In this document: positions 1-8,129 of the stretch, piece after piece | How positions within the stretch are numbered: the stretch's first letter is position 1 | How the letters are laid out: the number at the start of each line of letters is the position of its first letter | Assembly: GCA_035274425.1 (NCBI GenBank) | Contig: DATEOC010000023.1 | Coordinates: 1 to 64,000 of the forward strand | Direction of reading: 5' to 3' | Length of the DNA: 64,000 nucleotides | Source of the DNA: JADMIH01 sp035274425 | GTDB taxonomy: Bacteria; Chloroflexota; Chloroflexia; QHBQ01; JADMIH01 | The notes under the pieces: model-generated | The model's database searches: none | What the model saw: the letters and a program-made list of their open reading frames with translations, nothing else | What the model was told of the DNA's origin: nothing | Position numbers and translations under genes: made by a program

Positions 1-29
1 AGACCGCACCCGCTCTATTTTATTATCTG

Positions 30-452
30 TTATTTGGTTTGCTCGGAAATCTCCTCAAGTACCTTTCCGGTCTTGTCGTCCTCCGACTTGTCCTTGGTGG
101 CTACATCGCCTAGCGACACGATACCGACCAGCTCATCACCCTCCGTCACCAGCAGGCGACGTATCTGCTTCTCTGCCATCAGGTCACGCGCCTTCTCCAG
201 CTTATCGTCGGGCGATAGGCTTACCGGGTTAGGGGACATGAAGTCCTGAACTGTGGTTTCAAGCGGGTTCAGTCCCGCCGCGGTCACGCGTATCGTTATA
301 TCTCTGTCCGTAATTACCCCTAACAAACGCCCCTCGTTCACCACCGGTATGATCCCCACGTCGAGGTCGCGCATCATGCCCGCGACCGCGCCTATAGTGG
401 TGCCGGGCATCACGGTCTCAGGGTCTTTCGTCATAATATCTCTAACCTTCAT
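30..452 (-). CDS. Tandem CBS-domain protein
   Basis: A 140-residue protein made of two CBS motifs, at about residues 1-60 and 68-125, with the usual DIMT and DFMSPNPVSL openings and a GVITDRD / GIVSLGDVA ending to each repeat. Stand-alone CBS pairs bind adenine nucleotides and usually act as energy or redox sensors; no effector domain is fused here, so the partner is unknown. The ATG at 452 is preferred over the adjacent in-frame GTG at 455 because GAGG lies 7 nt upstream. A charged Lys/Asp/Glu tail follows the second repeat. A strong hairpin separates it from the upstream gene, so it is probably transcribed alone. Confidence 0.85.
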   Translation of the reverse strand: MKVRDIMTKDPETVMPGTTIGAVAGMMRDLDVGIIPVVNEGRLLGVITDRDITIRVTAAGLNPLETTVQDFMSPNPVSLSPDDKLEKARDLMAEKQIRRLLVTEGDELVGIVSLGDVATKDKSEDDKTGKVLEEISEQTK

Positions 453-542
453 CACATTACCTCTCTTTTCGCTATGTCATTAGAACCAGCTTAACTGAGA
501 TGCACGACCCGTGCCATCACTCTCCCTATTACCAATGGGCTT

Positions 543-597
543 GTTCTTCCATCAACAAAATGAGCGCCACAGGCGCTCATTTTGTTGATGGAAGAAC
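543..597. terminator. 26-bp perfect hairpin, bidirectional terminator
   Basis: A perfect inverted repeat with 26-bp arms at 543-568 and 572-597 around a 3-nt loop. A GAGCGCC core is flanked by an A-rich arm on one side and a T-rich arm on the other, so either strand gives a GC stem followed by T-rich sequence. It lies just after the stop of the membrane protein at 605 and before the CBS gene. The same architecture recurs at 9618, 9669, 24458, 36441, 58492 and 59276. Confidence 0.75.
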
Positions 598-604
598 GGA
601 TTGG

Positions 605-1231
605 CTATTGCTGGAACGGAACCAGCACGTCCGCGACCAGCGTCCCTACAAGCGCTACCAGCATCGCTACCGAGGCTATTAATGCCTGCTGCCGGAAACC
701 GGGAGTCGCGACACCCGCTTTAGCTTCTTGCCTCTCTGCCTTCACGGCGCTACGCATTGCGGCGTGGTAATACAAGTAGGCCCCGGCCAGTATCAGTACA
801 AGCTCCATAGCCATAGTTAGCCAGGGTATCGCCCACAGGCCCAAACCTATCCTCGGCAAGTCTCCCGCGTTTCCCGGCAGGATCGCCAGGTCCGGCCTGT
901 GCACCAACAAATCTAACACCCAGTGCGAGAAGACCATCGCGCCTATAATCAATCCATTCCGCCGCCCCCAGGGTATCGCGGCTACAACCATCGCTACCAG
1001 ACTGATAATCAACGCCCCAACGAGGGAATGCGTATAGTCGAAGTTACGCCCTATCAGCTGCCCGTACCCGCCATTTGACCCCTCGACCGGCACAATCTTC
1101 TCGATACCTGCCACGTAAAGTACGACGAAGATTATGTCAAGCAGTTGCGTGCTGACCATCAGTGCCCACAAAGGTACCTGCGGCTCCCGCGCCTTCACCA
1201 CAGCAGCTAAACCGAAATGACCTGCTAGCAT
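605..1231 (-). CDS. Multi-pass membrane protein, YdjM/DUF457-like
   Basis: 208 residues with about five hydrophobic segments. The N-terminal GHFGLA, the LLDIIF segment, YTHSL and SHWVLDLLVHRPDL give the His/Asp spacing seen in the membrane-bound metal-dependent hydrolase-like family (YdjM, DUF457). Those residues are thought to bind metal near the membrane face; the substrate is unknown. The last 40 residues are a charged loop and a final transmembrane helix. The stop is followed directly by the long hairpin at 543-597. Upstream lies a heptad-repeat array, and a GGAGG motif before the ATG supports the start. Family assignment is by motif only. Confidence 0.6.
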   Translation of the reverse strand: MLAGHFGLAAVVKAREPQVPLWALMVSTQLLDIIFVVLYVAGIEKIVPVEGSNGGYGQLIGRNFDYTHSLVGALIISLVAMVVAAIPWGRRNGLIIGAMVFSHWVLDLLVHRPDLAILPGNAGDLPRIGLGLWAIPWLTMAMELVLILAGAYLYYHAAMRSAVKAERQEAKAGVATPGFRQQALIASVAMLVALVGTLVADVLVPFQQ

Positions 1232-1247
1232 GCTTTCCTCCTTGATT

Positions 1248-1384
1248 GACGACGGACGATAGACGACGGACGACGGACGACGGACGATAATGCGTTATAA
1301 CTTTTGGCGTTCGACTGTCAGGCCAACTGTCATCTGTAAGCTATCGTTTGTCGTCCGTCGTCCGTCGTCCGTCGTCCGCTATCA
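1248..1384. repeat. Facing pair of heptad arrays (GACGACG / CGTCGTC)
   Basis: At 1248-1290 there are about six copies of GACGACG/GACGATA. At 1342-1384 the complementary TCGTCCG unit is repeated about five times. The two arrays are inverted relative to each other around about 50 bp of unique sequence, so the transcript could fold into a long hairpin. The right array touches the stop codon of the 46-aa gene, and this structure may end the rpsP operon transcript. Confidence 0.85.
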
Positions 1385-1522
1385 ATCCCGCCTCAGCGTC
1401 TTGCTTCGCTCGCTCAATGGCACATACCGGGGTGTCTTATCCCCGGGCTTCGGCCATCGCAGCCGAGAATCTAGATAGCCCATGACCACTACAAATAGTA
1501 TAAGCGCTACAAGGAAGACCAT
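1382..1522 (-). CDS. 46-aa single-span membrane protein downstream of rimM
   Basis: A small gene of 46 codons plus TGA. The protein starts MVFLVALILFVVVMGYLD, a single hydrophobic helix of about 16 residues, followed by a basic, proline-rich cytoplasmic-type tail (RLRWPKPGDKTPRYVPLSER). GAGGT sits six bases before the ATG, and the gene begins only 10 nt after the rimM stop, so it probably belongs to the rpsP-khpA-rimM transcript where trmD would often be found. I do not recognise the family. The stop codon abuts a heptad array. No larger gene competes on either strand. Confidence 0.55.
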   Translation of the reverse strand: MVFLVALILFVVVMGYLDSRLRWPKPGDKTPRYVPLSERSKTLRRD

Positions 1523-1532
1523 ATTTGTACCT

Positions 1533-2243
1533 CTATTCCGCACTCCGCGCTTTCCACGTCCACTCAGCGAGCGGCGCTATCACCATCTTGCCGCCTGCTA
1601 CATCAACTCGCTTTACTACAGCCTTGATAGCAGGCACCAATAGCTCCCCTGTAAGGTCCGTTACACCTGGCCCGCGAACGACATATACGTCATTCGCAGC
1701 CGAAGTGATTATCTCGTCAATCTTCCCCACATACTCACCGGAGGTATCGTACACATCCAGGCCCGCGAGCTGGTACAGATAATATGAGCCTCTGGGCAGC
1801 TTCTTTGCCTGCTCGATGGGCACCATCACCCAGTAGCCGCGCAGCCCCTCGGCTGCCTCTATGCTATCAACACCCGACAGCTTGAGGATAAGCTGCCCTT
1901 TGTGCACGCTTGCAGATTCCACTCCAAAGGTCGTGGCGCTCGCAGGCCCAGGCACAATTGCCTGCCGGCCATCACTCCCCGGTCCCCGCAGAGCAGCAGG
2001 GTCCAGTCCGGCGGTCGGCGCGAGGTCAGGATCAACCGAACCAAACGGCGCTAGCACTACCCCCTCCAGCTTCCCGATCCTCTCAGGGAATTCCGTGTAG
2101 ATAGTGGCCTTGACCGCACCCTTCACCCCAAAAGGCGCGACCACCTGCCCGGCGAACAGGTGCTCTGGCGTGGACGATTTCGGATTTCGGATTTGTGCCG
2201 AAGGCCATTTCGGATTTGGAGATTCGGAGGCGTTATCGCTCAT
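1533..2243 (-). CDS. rimM: Ribosome maturation factor RimM
   Basis: 236 residues, longer than the usual 165-180. The RimM N-terminal barrel is recognisable from FAGQVVAPFGVKGAVKA and the PRC-like barrel from SYYLYQLAGLDVYDTSGEYV. RimM assists 16S/30S head maturation by binding S19. Two insertions explain the extra length: an N-terminal segment at about residues 8-25, encoded by heptad repeats (ATTTCGG type) at 2177-2229, and a Gly/Pro/Ala-rich loop of about 40 residues within the N-terminal domain. The ATG at 2243 has GGAG 4 nt upstream. A later start near HLFAGQ lacks a good initiation codon. Third gene of the rpsP operon. Confidence 0.9.
   Translation of the reverse strand: MSDNASESPNPKWPSAQIRNPKSSTPEHLFAGQVVAPFGVKGAVKATIYTEFPERIGKLEGVVLAPFGSVDPDLAPTAGLDPAALRGPGSDGRQAIVPGPASATTFGVESASVHKGQLILKLSGVDSIEAAEGLRGYWVMVPIEQAKKLPRGSYYLYQLAGLDVYDTSGEYVGKIDEIITSAANDVYVVRGPGVTDLTGELLVPAIKAVVKRVDVAGGKMVIAPLAEWTWKARSAE
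2177..2229. repeat. Heptad array inside the 5' end of rimM
   Basis: ATTTCGG-type units with a 7-bp period lie inside the rimM reading frame and encode residues resembling NPKWPSAQIRNPKSS. Identical-looking arrays occur between genes (60990-61077). The insertion keeps the frame open and lies before the first folded domain. Confidence 0.75.
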
Positions 2244-2278
2244 TACGCTCCATCGATAAGCTACAACCGGGCTACTGC

Positions 2279-2506
2279 CTACTCAATCTCCAATATCCCG
2301 CGCTTGCCCTCACGCGACGCGGTGGCGTTTACGATGGTCCGCAGAGCGCGGGCTATCTTCCCCTCCCGGCCTATCACCTTGCCCTTGTCGTCGTCGTCTA
2401 CCTGGAGCTGCACGCGGATGACGTATTCGCCGCGATGCTCTTTCACCTGCACACCTTCAGGATTGTCTACAAGGTTCCTAGCGATATATTCAATCAAGTC
2501 CTTCAT
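2279..2506 (-). CDS. khpA: KH-domain RNA-binding protein KhpA (YlqC)
   Basis: 75 residues starting MKDLIEYIARNLVDNP, the canonical opening of the KhpA/YlqC family, with the KH signature GKVIGREGKIARALRTIV (GxxG loop IGREG) in the second half. KhpA binds RNA, commonly pairs with KhpB, and influences cell division and ribosome-related regulation. The start at 2506 is chosen over an upstream in-frame codon because GGAGG lies 4 nt before it and the family begins there. It sits between rpsP and rimM, its standard position. Confidence 0.92.
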   Translation of the reverse strand: MKDLIEYIARNLVDNPEGVQVKEHRGEYVIRVQLQVDDDDKGKVIGREGKIARALRTIVNATASREGKRGILEIE

Positions 2507-2616
2507 AACGCCTCCACTCTCTACCGCGATTGGTCTCATAACCAAAAATCGAAAAACCGCCTACAGCGATCTTTCGACTTCCGGTTATAGAATATTCAAC
2601 ATAACTGGCTACCTGA

Positions 2617-3180
2617 CTACCCGGCGGATTCGTCACTTTCCTCTGTGCCCGCGCCGGGGTTGGCCGAGCCGCCCGTTTCGGCAGCTTCGCTAATTGCAGC
2701 GTCCGATTCCTCCGCGCCGTCGCCCATGCCGCCCGTCATAGCCTCCGAACCTTCGCCACCATCGCGGGAAGCCTCGGCCATAGCCTCGTTCATAGGGGCA
2801 TCTTCGGTGGTCTCGGTGGTCTCAGGCGCGTCTTCTGTAGCAGCCTCGGCCTTCGGCTCGCTTCGCTTGCCTGAAGCTGTGCGGGTCTTGGCGCTGGCCT
2901 TAGCAGGGGTTGCTGCCTCACCCGCTTCGGCAGCCTTCCGCTGGGTGCGATTGAACTGCTTCACCAGGCTCACCACCGCGTCGGTAGGCTGAGCGCCTTT
3001 CTTCTTCCACTCTTCGTATTTGGCGATGTCAATCTGTATCGTCGCCGGGTCGGTGAGGGGGTTGTAGTGCCCCAGGTTCTCGATGAACCGCCCGTCACGC
3101 GGCGACCGCGCATCCGCCACCACCACACGATAGTGCGGCTGCCTGATAGCGCCCATGCGGCGCAACCGAATCTTCAGCAT
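2617..3180 (-). CDS. rpsP: Ribosomal protein bS16 with long acidic tail
   Basis: Residues 1-85 are a normal bS16 (MLKIRLRRMGAIRQPHYR, DGRFIENLGHYNP). The family is usually 80-90 residues, but this protein is 187 because of a roughly 100-residue tail. The tail starts basic (KASAKTRTASGKRSEPKAE) and becomes rich in Ala, Glu, Ser, Thr and Gly with no predicted fold. First gene of the rpsP-khpA-rimM operon. The tail is in frame and ends at TAG, so it is not an annotation artefact. bL9 at the other end of the window has a similar acidic tail. Confidence 0.93.
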   Translation of the reverse strand: MLKIRLRRMGAIRQPHYRVVVADARSPRDGRFIENLGHYNPLTDPATIQIDIAKYEEWKKKGAQPTDAVVSLVKQFNRTQRKAAEAGEAATPAKASAKTRTASGKRSEPKAEAATEDAPETTETTEDAPMNEAMAEASRDGGEGSEAMTGGMGDGAEESDAAISEAAETGGSANPGAGTEESDESAG

Positions 3181-3200
3181 CTGCTCTCTGTTACTCCTCT

Positions 3201-3228
3201 GTATCGCGTATCGCGTGTCGCATATCGC
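3201..3228. repeat. Short heptad array (GTATCGC)
   Basis: Four consecutive 7-bp units (GTATCGC, GTATCGC, GTGTCGC, ATATCGC) lie just upstream of rpsP, in the transcribed leader or promoter region of that operon. Confidence 0.7.
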
Positions 3229-3412
3229 GGGCTACGTCTTACATGTATTTGGCGAACAAAATCGGGCCGGACAGCCCACTCTTTCAAGACTGGTGCAGCC
3301 CGAAGGCCGCCTATCATTATACGCGATTTGGAGGGGAGCGTCAAACCGCTTAGGACTCTGCAAAAAGCGGAGCGTACATAGACTTCTCTTAAGTGAAAAG
3401 AATACTCACCTA

Positions 3413-3441
3413 TTGACAATGGTCGGGAATTATGATATATA
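3413..3441 (+). promoter_or_regulatory. Sigma-70 promoter of leaderless ArsR gene
   Basis: TTGACA at 3413-3418, a 17-bp spacer, then TATATA at 3436-3441. The ATG of the ArsR gene begins 7 bases after the -10 box, at the predicted +1, and no Shine-Dalgarno can fit. Confidence 0.75.
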
Positions 3442-3447
3442 ACTAAA

Positions 3448-4074
3448 ATGACCGACCAAACGGAGAATGCCGACCAAAGCTTGCGCGCTGATTATGAAAT
3501 GGCGGAAGTCATGCAGTTGACCACGCCTGAGCAGTTCAGGGCGATAGGCGACCCTACACGAACCAAGCTCCTGGGGCTGCTCTCACAGCGTGCCGCGACG
3601 ACCAAGCAACTGGCCGGGGTGCTCAACATGCCCAAGGGGAGCGCAGGCCACCACCTCAAGGTGCTTGAGGCTGCGGGCCTTATCCGGGTAGTGCGCACCC
3701 GCCAGGTGAGGGCAATCACCGAAAAATATTACGGGCGGGTAGCCAGGCTCTATAGAAGCTCTACAGATGTTCACGGGCCGCACGTTGGAGATGGCGCGAT
3801 AGCCATCCCACATGAGACGATGGTGGTCCCGCTCCGGCAGGCTCTATCTGAGTTCACCCCCTCTCCTGACAAAGACGATCCCTCCATGTTCTTGATAAAC
3901 CATGCCAGGATACCGGCGTCGCTGGCCCGCGAGTTTGCGTTGCGGCTAGAGGCGCTCTCCGAGGAGTTCGGCCAGAAGGGGGTTGCGGGCGAGAAAGTGT
4001 ACGGGCTGGTCGCTGGTATATACCTGACGGATATACCTGATCTGTCGCAATTACCAACGGATGATGCGGAATAA
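3448..4074 (+). CDS. ArsR-family winged-helix regulator
   Basis: 208 residues. The winged helix spans about residues 25-95: EQFRAIGDPTRTKLLGLL, then the recognition helix region MPKGSAGHHLKVLEAAGL and a wing with VVRTRQVRAITEKYY. Families with this GDPTR/HHLKVLE signature are ArsR-like repressors; no metal-binding Cys cluster is visible, so the ligand is not obvious. The C-terminal 110 residues are a helical domain of the HTH_20-associated kind. The transcript appears leaderless. The small zinc-ribbon protein and serine hydrolase follow on the same strand and may be its targets. Confidence 0.85.
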   Translation: MTDQTENADQSLRADYEMAEVMQLTTPEQFRAIGDPTRTKLLGLLSQRAATTKQLAGVLNMPKGSAGHHLKVLEAAGLIRVVRTRQVRAITEKYYGRVARLYRSSTDVHGPHVGDGAIAIPHETMVVPLRQALSEFTPSPDKDDPSMFLINHARIPASLAREFALRLEALSEEFGQKGVAGEKVYGLVAGIYLTDIPDLSQLPTDDAE

Positions 4075-4106
4075 GAAGTCGTGCGCAATCAAGAAAGGGG
4101 AAGATT

Positions 4107-4436
4107 ATGGCTCTAGATCAAGCTCAACAACGATTGCTCATCGAATGGATGGAGCGCAAGAAGATCAGCACGCAATGTCCGGCCTGTGACACGTCACACG
4201 ATTGGTTGCCAGGCGATATTGTAGCTGCTCCCGTTTTCAAGCCGGGAGGGCTTCATCTCGGAAGTGACCTGACACCTATGGTGGAGATCATCTGCGACAA
4301 CTGCGGGTATGTGAGGTTCTTTGCCGCTGCCCCTATTGGACTGTATGAGAAGCGCGGCCAGGACGAGAGATGCGAAGATAGAGGGCGCGCACAACGGAAA
4401 GCAGATAGGGATAAGCCTTTTACCATCTCAGCCTGA
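4107..4436 (+). CDS. Small zinc-ribbon protein
   Basis: 109 residues with two CxxC knuckles, CPAC near residue 18 and CDNCGY near residue 62, the expected pattern for a single zinc ribbon, followed by the conserved-looking FFAAAPIGL segment. Proteins of this type are common as uncharacterised small genes; function is not known. GGGGAAG precedes the ATG. The last third is charged and probably disordered. It ends 12 bases before the ATG of the serine hydrolase, suggesting co-transcription. Confidence 0.65.
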   Translation: MALDQAQQRLLIEWMERKKISTQCPACDTSHDWLPGDIVAAPVFKPGGLHLGSDLTPMVEIICDNCGYVRFFAAAPIGLYEKRGQDERCEDRGRAQRKADRDKPFTISA

Positions 4437-4448
4437 TTGGAGTGGGCG

Positions 4449-5864
4449 ATGGCGATAGAGCCTGCAACCGAAGTTAGCGACACCAGCCATAGGATAAGTC
4501 GAATCGAGAGTGGGCTTGTGCTTGAGACGGCACCCTGGCGCGAGGAGTATAGGCCCACTACCATCTTAGACCGGATGGAGCATTATGGGATACCGGGCGT
4601 AAGCGTCGCGGTAATAAACAACGGCGAGATAGAGTGGGCGCGCGGTTACGGGGTGCGGGAGGCGGGCAAACCTGACCCTGTGGAGACAGATACAATCTTC
4701 CAGGCAGGCTCTATCAGCAAGACAGCGACGGCATTGGCGGCGTTACGCCTGGTAGACATGGGTATCCTGGCGCTAGATGAAGATGCCAATACCTTTCTCA
4801 AGTCGTGGCAAGTGCCCTCAAACGGCCCCTGGCAACCGCGAGTAACCCTCCGGCAGTTGCTGAGCCATACGGCAGGGACCACAGTGAACGGCTTCGCGGG
4901 CTATCACCAGGAAGAGGAGATACCGTCATTACTCCAGACGCTAAACGGCGAGAAACCGGCGAATAACAGGGCAATCTACGTCAACCTCATACCGGGCACG
5001 CAGTTTCGTTACTCGGGCGGCGGAACGACTATAGTGCAGCAGATGCTCATGGATGTTACTGGAAAGCCTTTTCCCGATCTCATGCAAGAGCTTCTGCTTG
5101 GCCCCCTCGGCATGGTCCACAGCACTTTCAAACAACGGCTGCCGGGGTCACACAGGAGCCTGACCGCTTCAGGTCATTACTGGGTGAGGAAAGAGCCGGT
5201 GGCCGGAAAGTGGCACGTCTACCCGGAGATGGCTGCCGCGGGCCTGTGGACCACCCCCTCCGACCTGGCCCGTATGGCAATCGGGATACAGCGAGCGAAA
5301 GCTGGTATTCCAGGCAGTTTGCTCTCCAAAGAGATTGTGGAGGAGATGCTGACTCCCCAGCTATCAGGCAGAGCAGGGCTGGGGTTGCTCAACCTGGAGA
5401 GCACGCACGACTCGGTCCGTTTTGGGCACGGCGGAAGCACGCACGGTTACGTTGCCGAATTGGCTGCGTACACGACGCCCCAGGTTGGCGCTGCCATAAT
5501 GACGAATTCTTTCGTCGGGGAGCCGCTCATCTTTGAGATATTGAGAGCTATCGCGCAGGAGTATGGCTGGCCTGACGCTCCCGCGCCGAAACGTATAGCC
5601 CGCATAGAACCGCAACTGTTGGACCGCTACACCGGAAAGTATGAATTTACGCGAGGCACTTACTGGAAAGTAACAAGGGAAGGAGATACACTCTTGTTGC
5701 ACCCTGCGGCTCAGGCCGCGATTGATTTGCACCCACGCTCTAATAGTGAGTTCTTCGCAAGTATAGTAGATGCGGAAGCTGCTTTCACCATATCGCAGGG
5801 TGGTCTTGCCAGCGAGATGATTCTCAGGCAGAACGGGCAGGAGAAATCTATGAAGCGCGTCTAG
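4449..5864 (+). CDS. Serine hydrolase, class C beta-lactamase/PBP4* family
   Basis: 471 residues. The catalytic SxxK is S88-I-S-K91 (in QAGSISK). A YSGG motif stands where YxN is usual, and FGHGGS gives the HxG third motif, so the beta-lactamase-like fold is complete with one substituted motif. A C-terminal lipocalin-like barrel (about residues 385-470) is typical of the esterase/D-aminopeptidase branch. No signal peptide is present, so it acts in the cytoplasm unless exported another way. The ATG at 4449 has GGAG 6 nt upstream; an upstream in-frame TTG is less likely. The substrate cannot be told from sequence. Confidence 0.85.
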   Translation: MAIEPATEVSDTSHRISRIESGLVLETAPWREEYRPTTILDRMEHYGIPGVSVAVINNGEIEWARGYGVREAGKPDPVETDTIFQAGSISKTATALAALRLVDMGILALDEDANTFLKSWQVPSNGPWQPRVTLRQLLSHTAGTTVNGFAGYHQEEEIPSLLQTLNGEKPANNRAIYVNLIPGTQFRYSGGGTTIVQQMLMDVTGKPFPDLMQELLLGPLGMVHSTFKQRLPGSHRSLTASGHYWVRKEPVAGKWHVYPEMAAAGLWTTPSDLARMAIGIQRAKAGIPGSLLSKEIVEEMLTPQLSGRAGLGLLNLESTHDSVRFGHGGSTHGYVAELAAYTTPQVGAAIMTNSFVGEPLIFEILRAIAQEYGWPDAPAPKRIARIEPQLLDRYTGKYEFTRGTYWKVTREGDTLLLHPAAQAAIDLHPRSNSEFFASIVDAEAAFTISQGGLASEMILRQNGQEKSMKRV

Positions 5865-5959
5865 AGCTTCACCTTGCGCGCTCCGCGAATATATCGTGCC
5901 ATCTGAGGTGAGGGCTTTCAGGGTCGAGGCTTTTCGCGCAGCCTCCTTGTTATTCGCTC

Positions 5960-6009
5960 TTCGTCCTTCGTCTTTCGTCCTCCGTCTGTTGTCACGCATC
6001 ACGTTTCAC
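5960..6009. repeat. Heptad array (TTCGTCC)
   Basis: Units TTCGTCC, TTCGTCT, TTCGTCC, TCCGTCT and then CGCATCA/CGTTTCA continue the 7-bp period up to the promoter of the next gene. Confidence 0.75.
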
Positions 6010-6012
6010 CCA

Positions 6013-6021
6013 TGTTACAAT
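6013..6021 (+). promoter_or_regulatory. Extended -10 promoter before the BatA-like gene
   Basis: TGTTACAAT (TGn plus TACAAT) ends 5 nt before the ATG at 6027, which places the predicted +1 at the start codon. There is no Shine-Dalgarno in between, so a leaderless transcript is inferred. The -35 region is occupied by the heptad array. Confidence 0.5.
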
Positions 6022-6026
6022 AACAC

Positions 6027-7925
6027 ATGGGCATCCTCCTTCCCGTAGCATTAGCTCTATTGGCGCTCGCCGTGCCCATCGTCATCTTCTATATGTTGCG
6101 GCTGCGGCGAGAGGACCTGCACGTACCGTCGTCGCTGCTGTGGCAGCGAGCGTTGCAGGACCGCACGGCCAACGCTCCCTGGCAGCGGCTGCGGCGCAAT
6201 CTCCTACTGCTGCTGCAACTGCTCCTCTTGCTGCTCCTCGTGCTCAGCCTGGCGCGCCCTTTCGTTTATACGGAGGGAGTGGCTACCGGCAATGTCGTGG
6301 TGGTCCTTGACGCTTCTGCTTCGATGCGGGCAACGGACGAAGAGGGAGGTGCATCCAGGTTCGACCGGGCGAAGCGAGAAGCTGGCACTCTCATAGACGG
6401 CCTGAGCGGGGAGCGCAAGATGGCTATCGTGTGGGCGGGGCCGCAGGCGCTCATCGCATCTCCGGCGACCTCGAACAAGGGGCAGCTACGCGCTGCCCTG
6501 GACGCCCTTTCCGCATCGAATGGCAGGGCGGATATGGTGACCGCGCTGACCCTCGCCTCGGCCTCCGCGCTTCAGATGGGGGACTCTACTGTAGCGCTCA
6601 TCTCGGATGGCTCACTTCCTACCGGAGATGGCGAGTTACCCAGAGTCACTGGGCGCGCACTCTACATCAACGTGGGCGAGTCGGCGCGTAACGTGGCGAT
6701 CACTGCCCTGTCGCTGAGAGATACGCAAGCTGGCCCTGAGCTTTTCGCCTCGGTAGCTAACCCAGGCCTCGAAGCCGTAGATGCCATCCTGTCTATCAAA
6801 GTAGACGGCACACTGCGCGACTCGCGTCAGGTGCAGATCGCGGCCAATGATGAAGAGGTGGTAACATTACAGGAGATGCCGCTCGATACGCAGCTGGTGG
6901 AAGCGAGCCTGGCAGTTGGCGACGAAGAGGCCGACATGCTTTCGACTGACAACCAGGGGTGGGCGCTACGGCCCAGGCCGCCTGCGTCCGACGTGCTGCT
7001 CGTGTCAGCGGGCAACGGCTTCCTCGAAAAGTCGCTCAACTTGCTGCCCAATATGAAGCTCTTCAAGGTCGCGCCCTCGCAGTACGTCCCCTCGGCGAGC
7101 TATGGACTTACGGTTCTCGACGCATACATTCCGGCGCAGCTGCCCCCCGGCAACCTGCTCATCCTTTCTCCGCCAGACTCGCCTCTCGTGCCGGTATCGG
7201 GCACTATACAGTACCCCGCTATAGGGCAGGTGGAGGTGAACGACCCACTCATGCGCTTCGTGGACCTCTCCGGCACACATATCGCCGCCGCGCAACGGAT
7301 AGTTACCCCGCCCTGGGCACGAGTGCTCGTGCGGGCGACAACGGGGGAACCTCTTATACTCGCGGGAGAGACGGGTGGGAGAAGGGTAGCCGTGATGGCT
7401 TTTGATTTGCACCAGTCAGACTTGCCTCTACAGGTGGCCTTCCCAATATTGACCGCGAACCTCGTGGAGTGGCTGCGGCCCTCTGTATCTGTAGGCGCTC
7501 AGCAAAGCCTCGGCGCGGGCGATCCTGTGAGCATATCGCCCTTGCCCGAAGCCCAGGAGATAATCGTCACTGCACCAGGGGGTAAGGCAACGGTGCTGCG
7601 CCCGTCCGGCTCGGATAGCATGTCGTTCGCGGGCACCGATGAACTGGGGGTCTACACTGTACAGCAGCGAGCGGATGGAAAAGCGCTGGGCGAGGCGGAG
7701 CGGTTTGCAGTCAACCTCTTCAGCCGTGACGAGTCGGACATCGCTCCCCGGCCCGACCTCGCGTTCGCAGGTACAGAAGCTGCCCCGGCCCAGAGTGAGG
7801 CGACACGCCCCCTGGAGATATGGCCCTGGGTGCTGCTGGCTTCTCTAGGCTTACTCAGCGTGGAATGGTGGTTCTACAACAGGGCCGGGCGATTGAGGCT
7901 GCCCGCACGCAAGGTGGGGAGTTAG
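6027..7925 (+). CDS. BatA/VWA-domain membrane protein
   Basis: 632 residues. Residues 1-80 are a BatA N-terminal domain with two membrane helices (a Leu-rich segment at about 60-78). A von Willebrand A domain follows from about residue 90 with the MIDAS motif DASAS. Then come beta-rich domains and a final membrane helix near 600-620. Such proteins usually sit with MoxR ATPase, DUF58 and BatB genes and face the outside of the cell. None of these partners is nearby, so this copy is solitary. The start codon coincides with the predicted transcription start. Confidence 0.85.
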   Translation: MGILLPVALALLALAVPIVIFYMLRLRREDLHVPSSLLWQRALQDRTANAPWQRLRRNLLLLLQLLLLLLLVLSLARPFVYTEGVATGNVVVVLDASASMRATDEEGGASRFDRAKREAGTLIDGLSGERKMAIVWAGPQALIASPATSNKGQLRAALDALSASNGRADMVTALTLASASALQMGDSTVALISDGSLPTGDGELPRVTGRALYINVGESARNVAITALSLRDTQAGPELFASVANPGLEAVDAILSIKVDGTLRDSRQVQIAANDEEVVTLQEMPLDTQLVEASLAVGDEEADMLSTDNQGWALRPRPPASDVLLVSAGNGFLEKSLNLLPNMKLFKVAPSQYVPSASYGLTVLDAYIPAQLPPGNLLILSPPDSPLVPVSGTIQYPAIGQVEVNDPLMRFVDLSGTHIAAAQRIVTPPWARVLVRATTGEPLILAGETGGRRVAVMAFDLHQSDLPLQVAFPILTANLVEWLRPSVSVGAQQSLGAGDPVSISPLPEAQEIIVTAPGGKATVLRPSGSDSMSFAGTDELGVYTVQQRADGKALGEAERFAVNLFSRDESDIAPRPDLAFAGTEAAPAQSEATRPLEIWPWVLLASLGLLSVEWWFYNRAGRLRLPARKVGS

Positions 7926-7999
7926 TGACGTCCTTGCAAAGTCTGCCCAGCGACTAATGAAAATTAGCAAATAATCAACATAGGTGCATCTGGCCCCTC

Positions 8000-8118
8000 C
8001 CGGCAGATAAATCTGCGGGCTACATAACACAAAGCCCGCCTGCGCGGGCTGAGCCGAATAGGCCCCGAAGGGGGACTTCGTTTGTGTAGCCCGCATCTTC
8101 AGATGCCGGGCGGGGTTT
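8000..8118. repeat. Palindromic intergenic element (AGCCCGC family)
   Basis: An about 119-bp imperfect palindrome. CCCGGCAGAT...ATCTGCGGGCTAC at the left mirrors GTAGCCCGC...GATGCCGGGCGGG at the right, with an inner AGCCCGCCTGCGCGGGCT hairpin. A related element lies at 33053-33107. It separates the convergent BatA-like and MFS genes and could act as a terminator. Confidence 0.7.
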
Positions 8119-8129
8119 CAAACAAAGTT

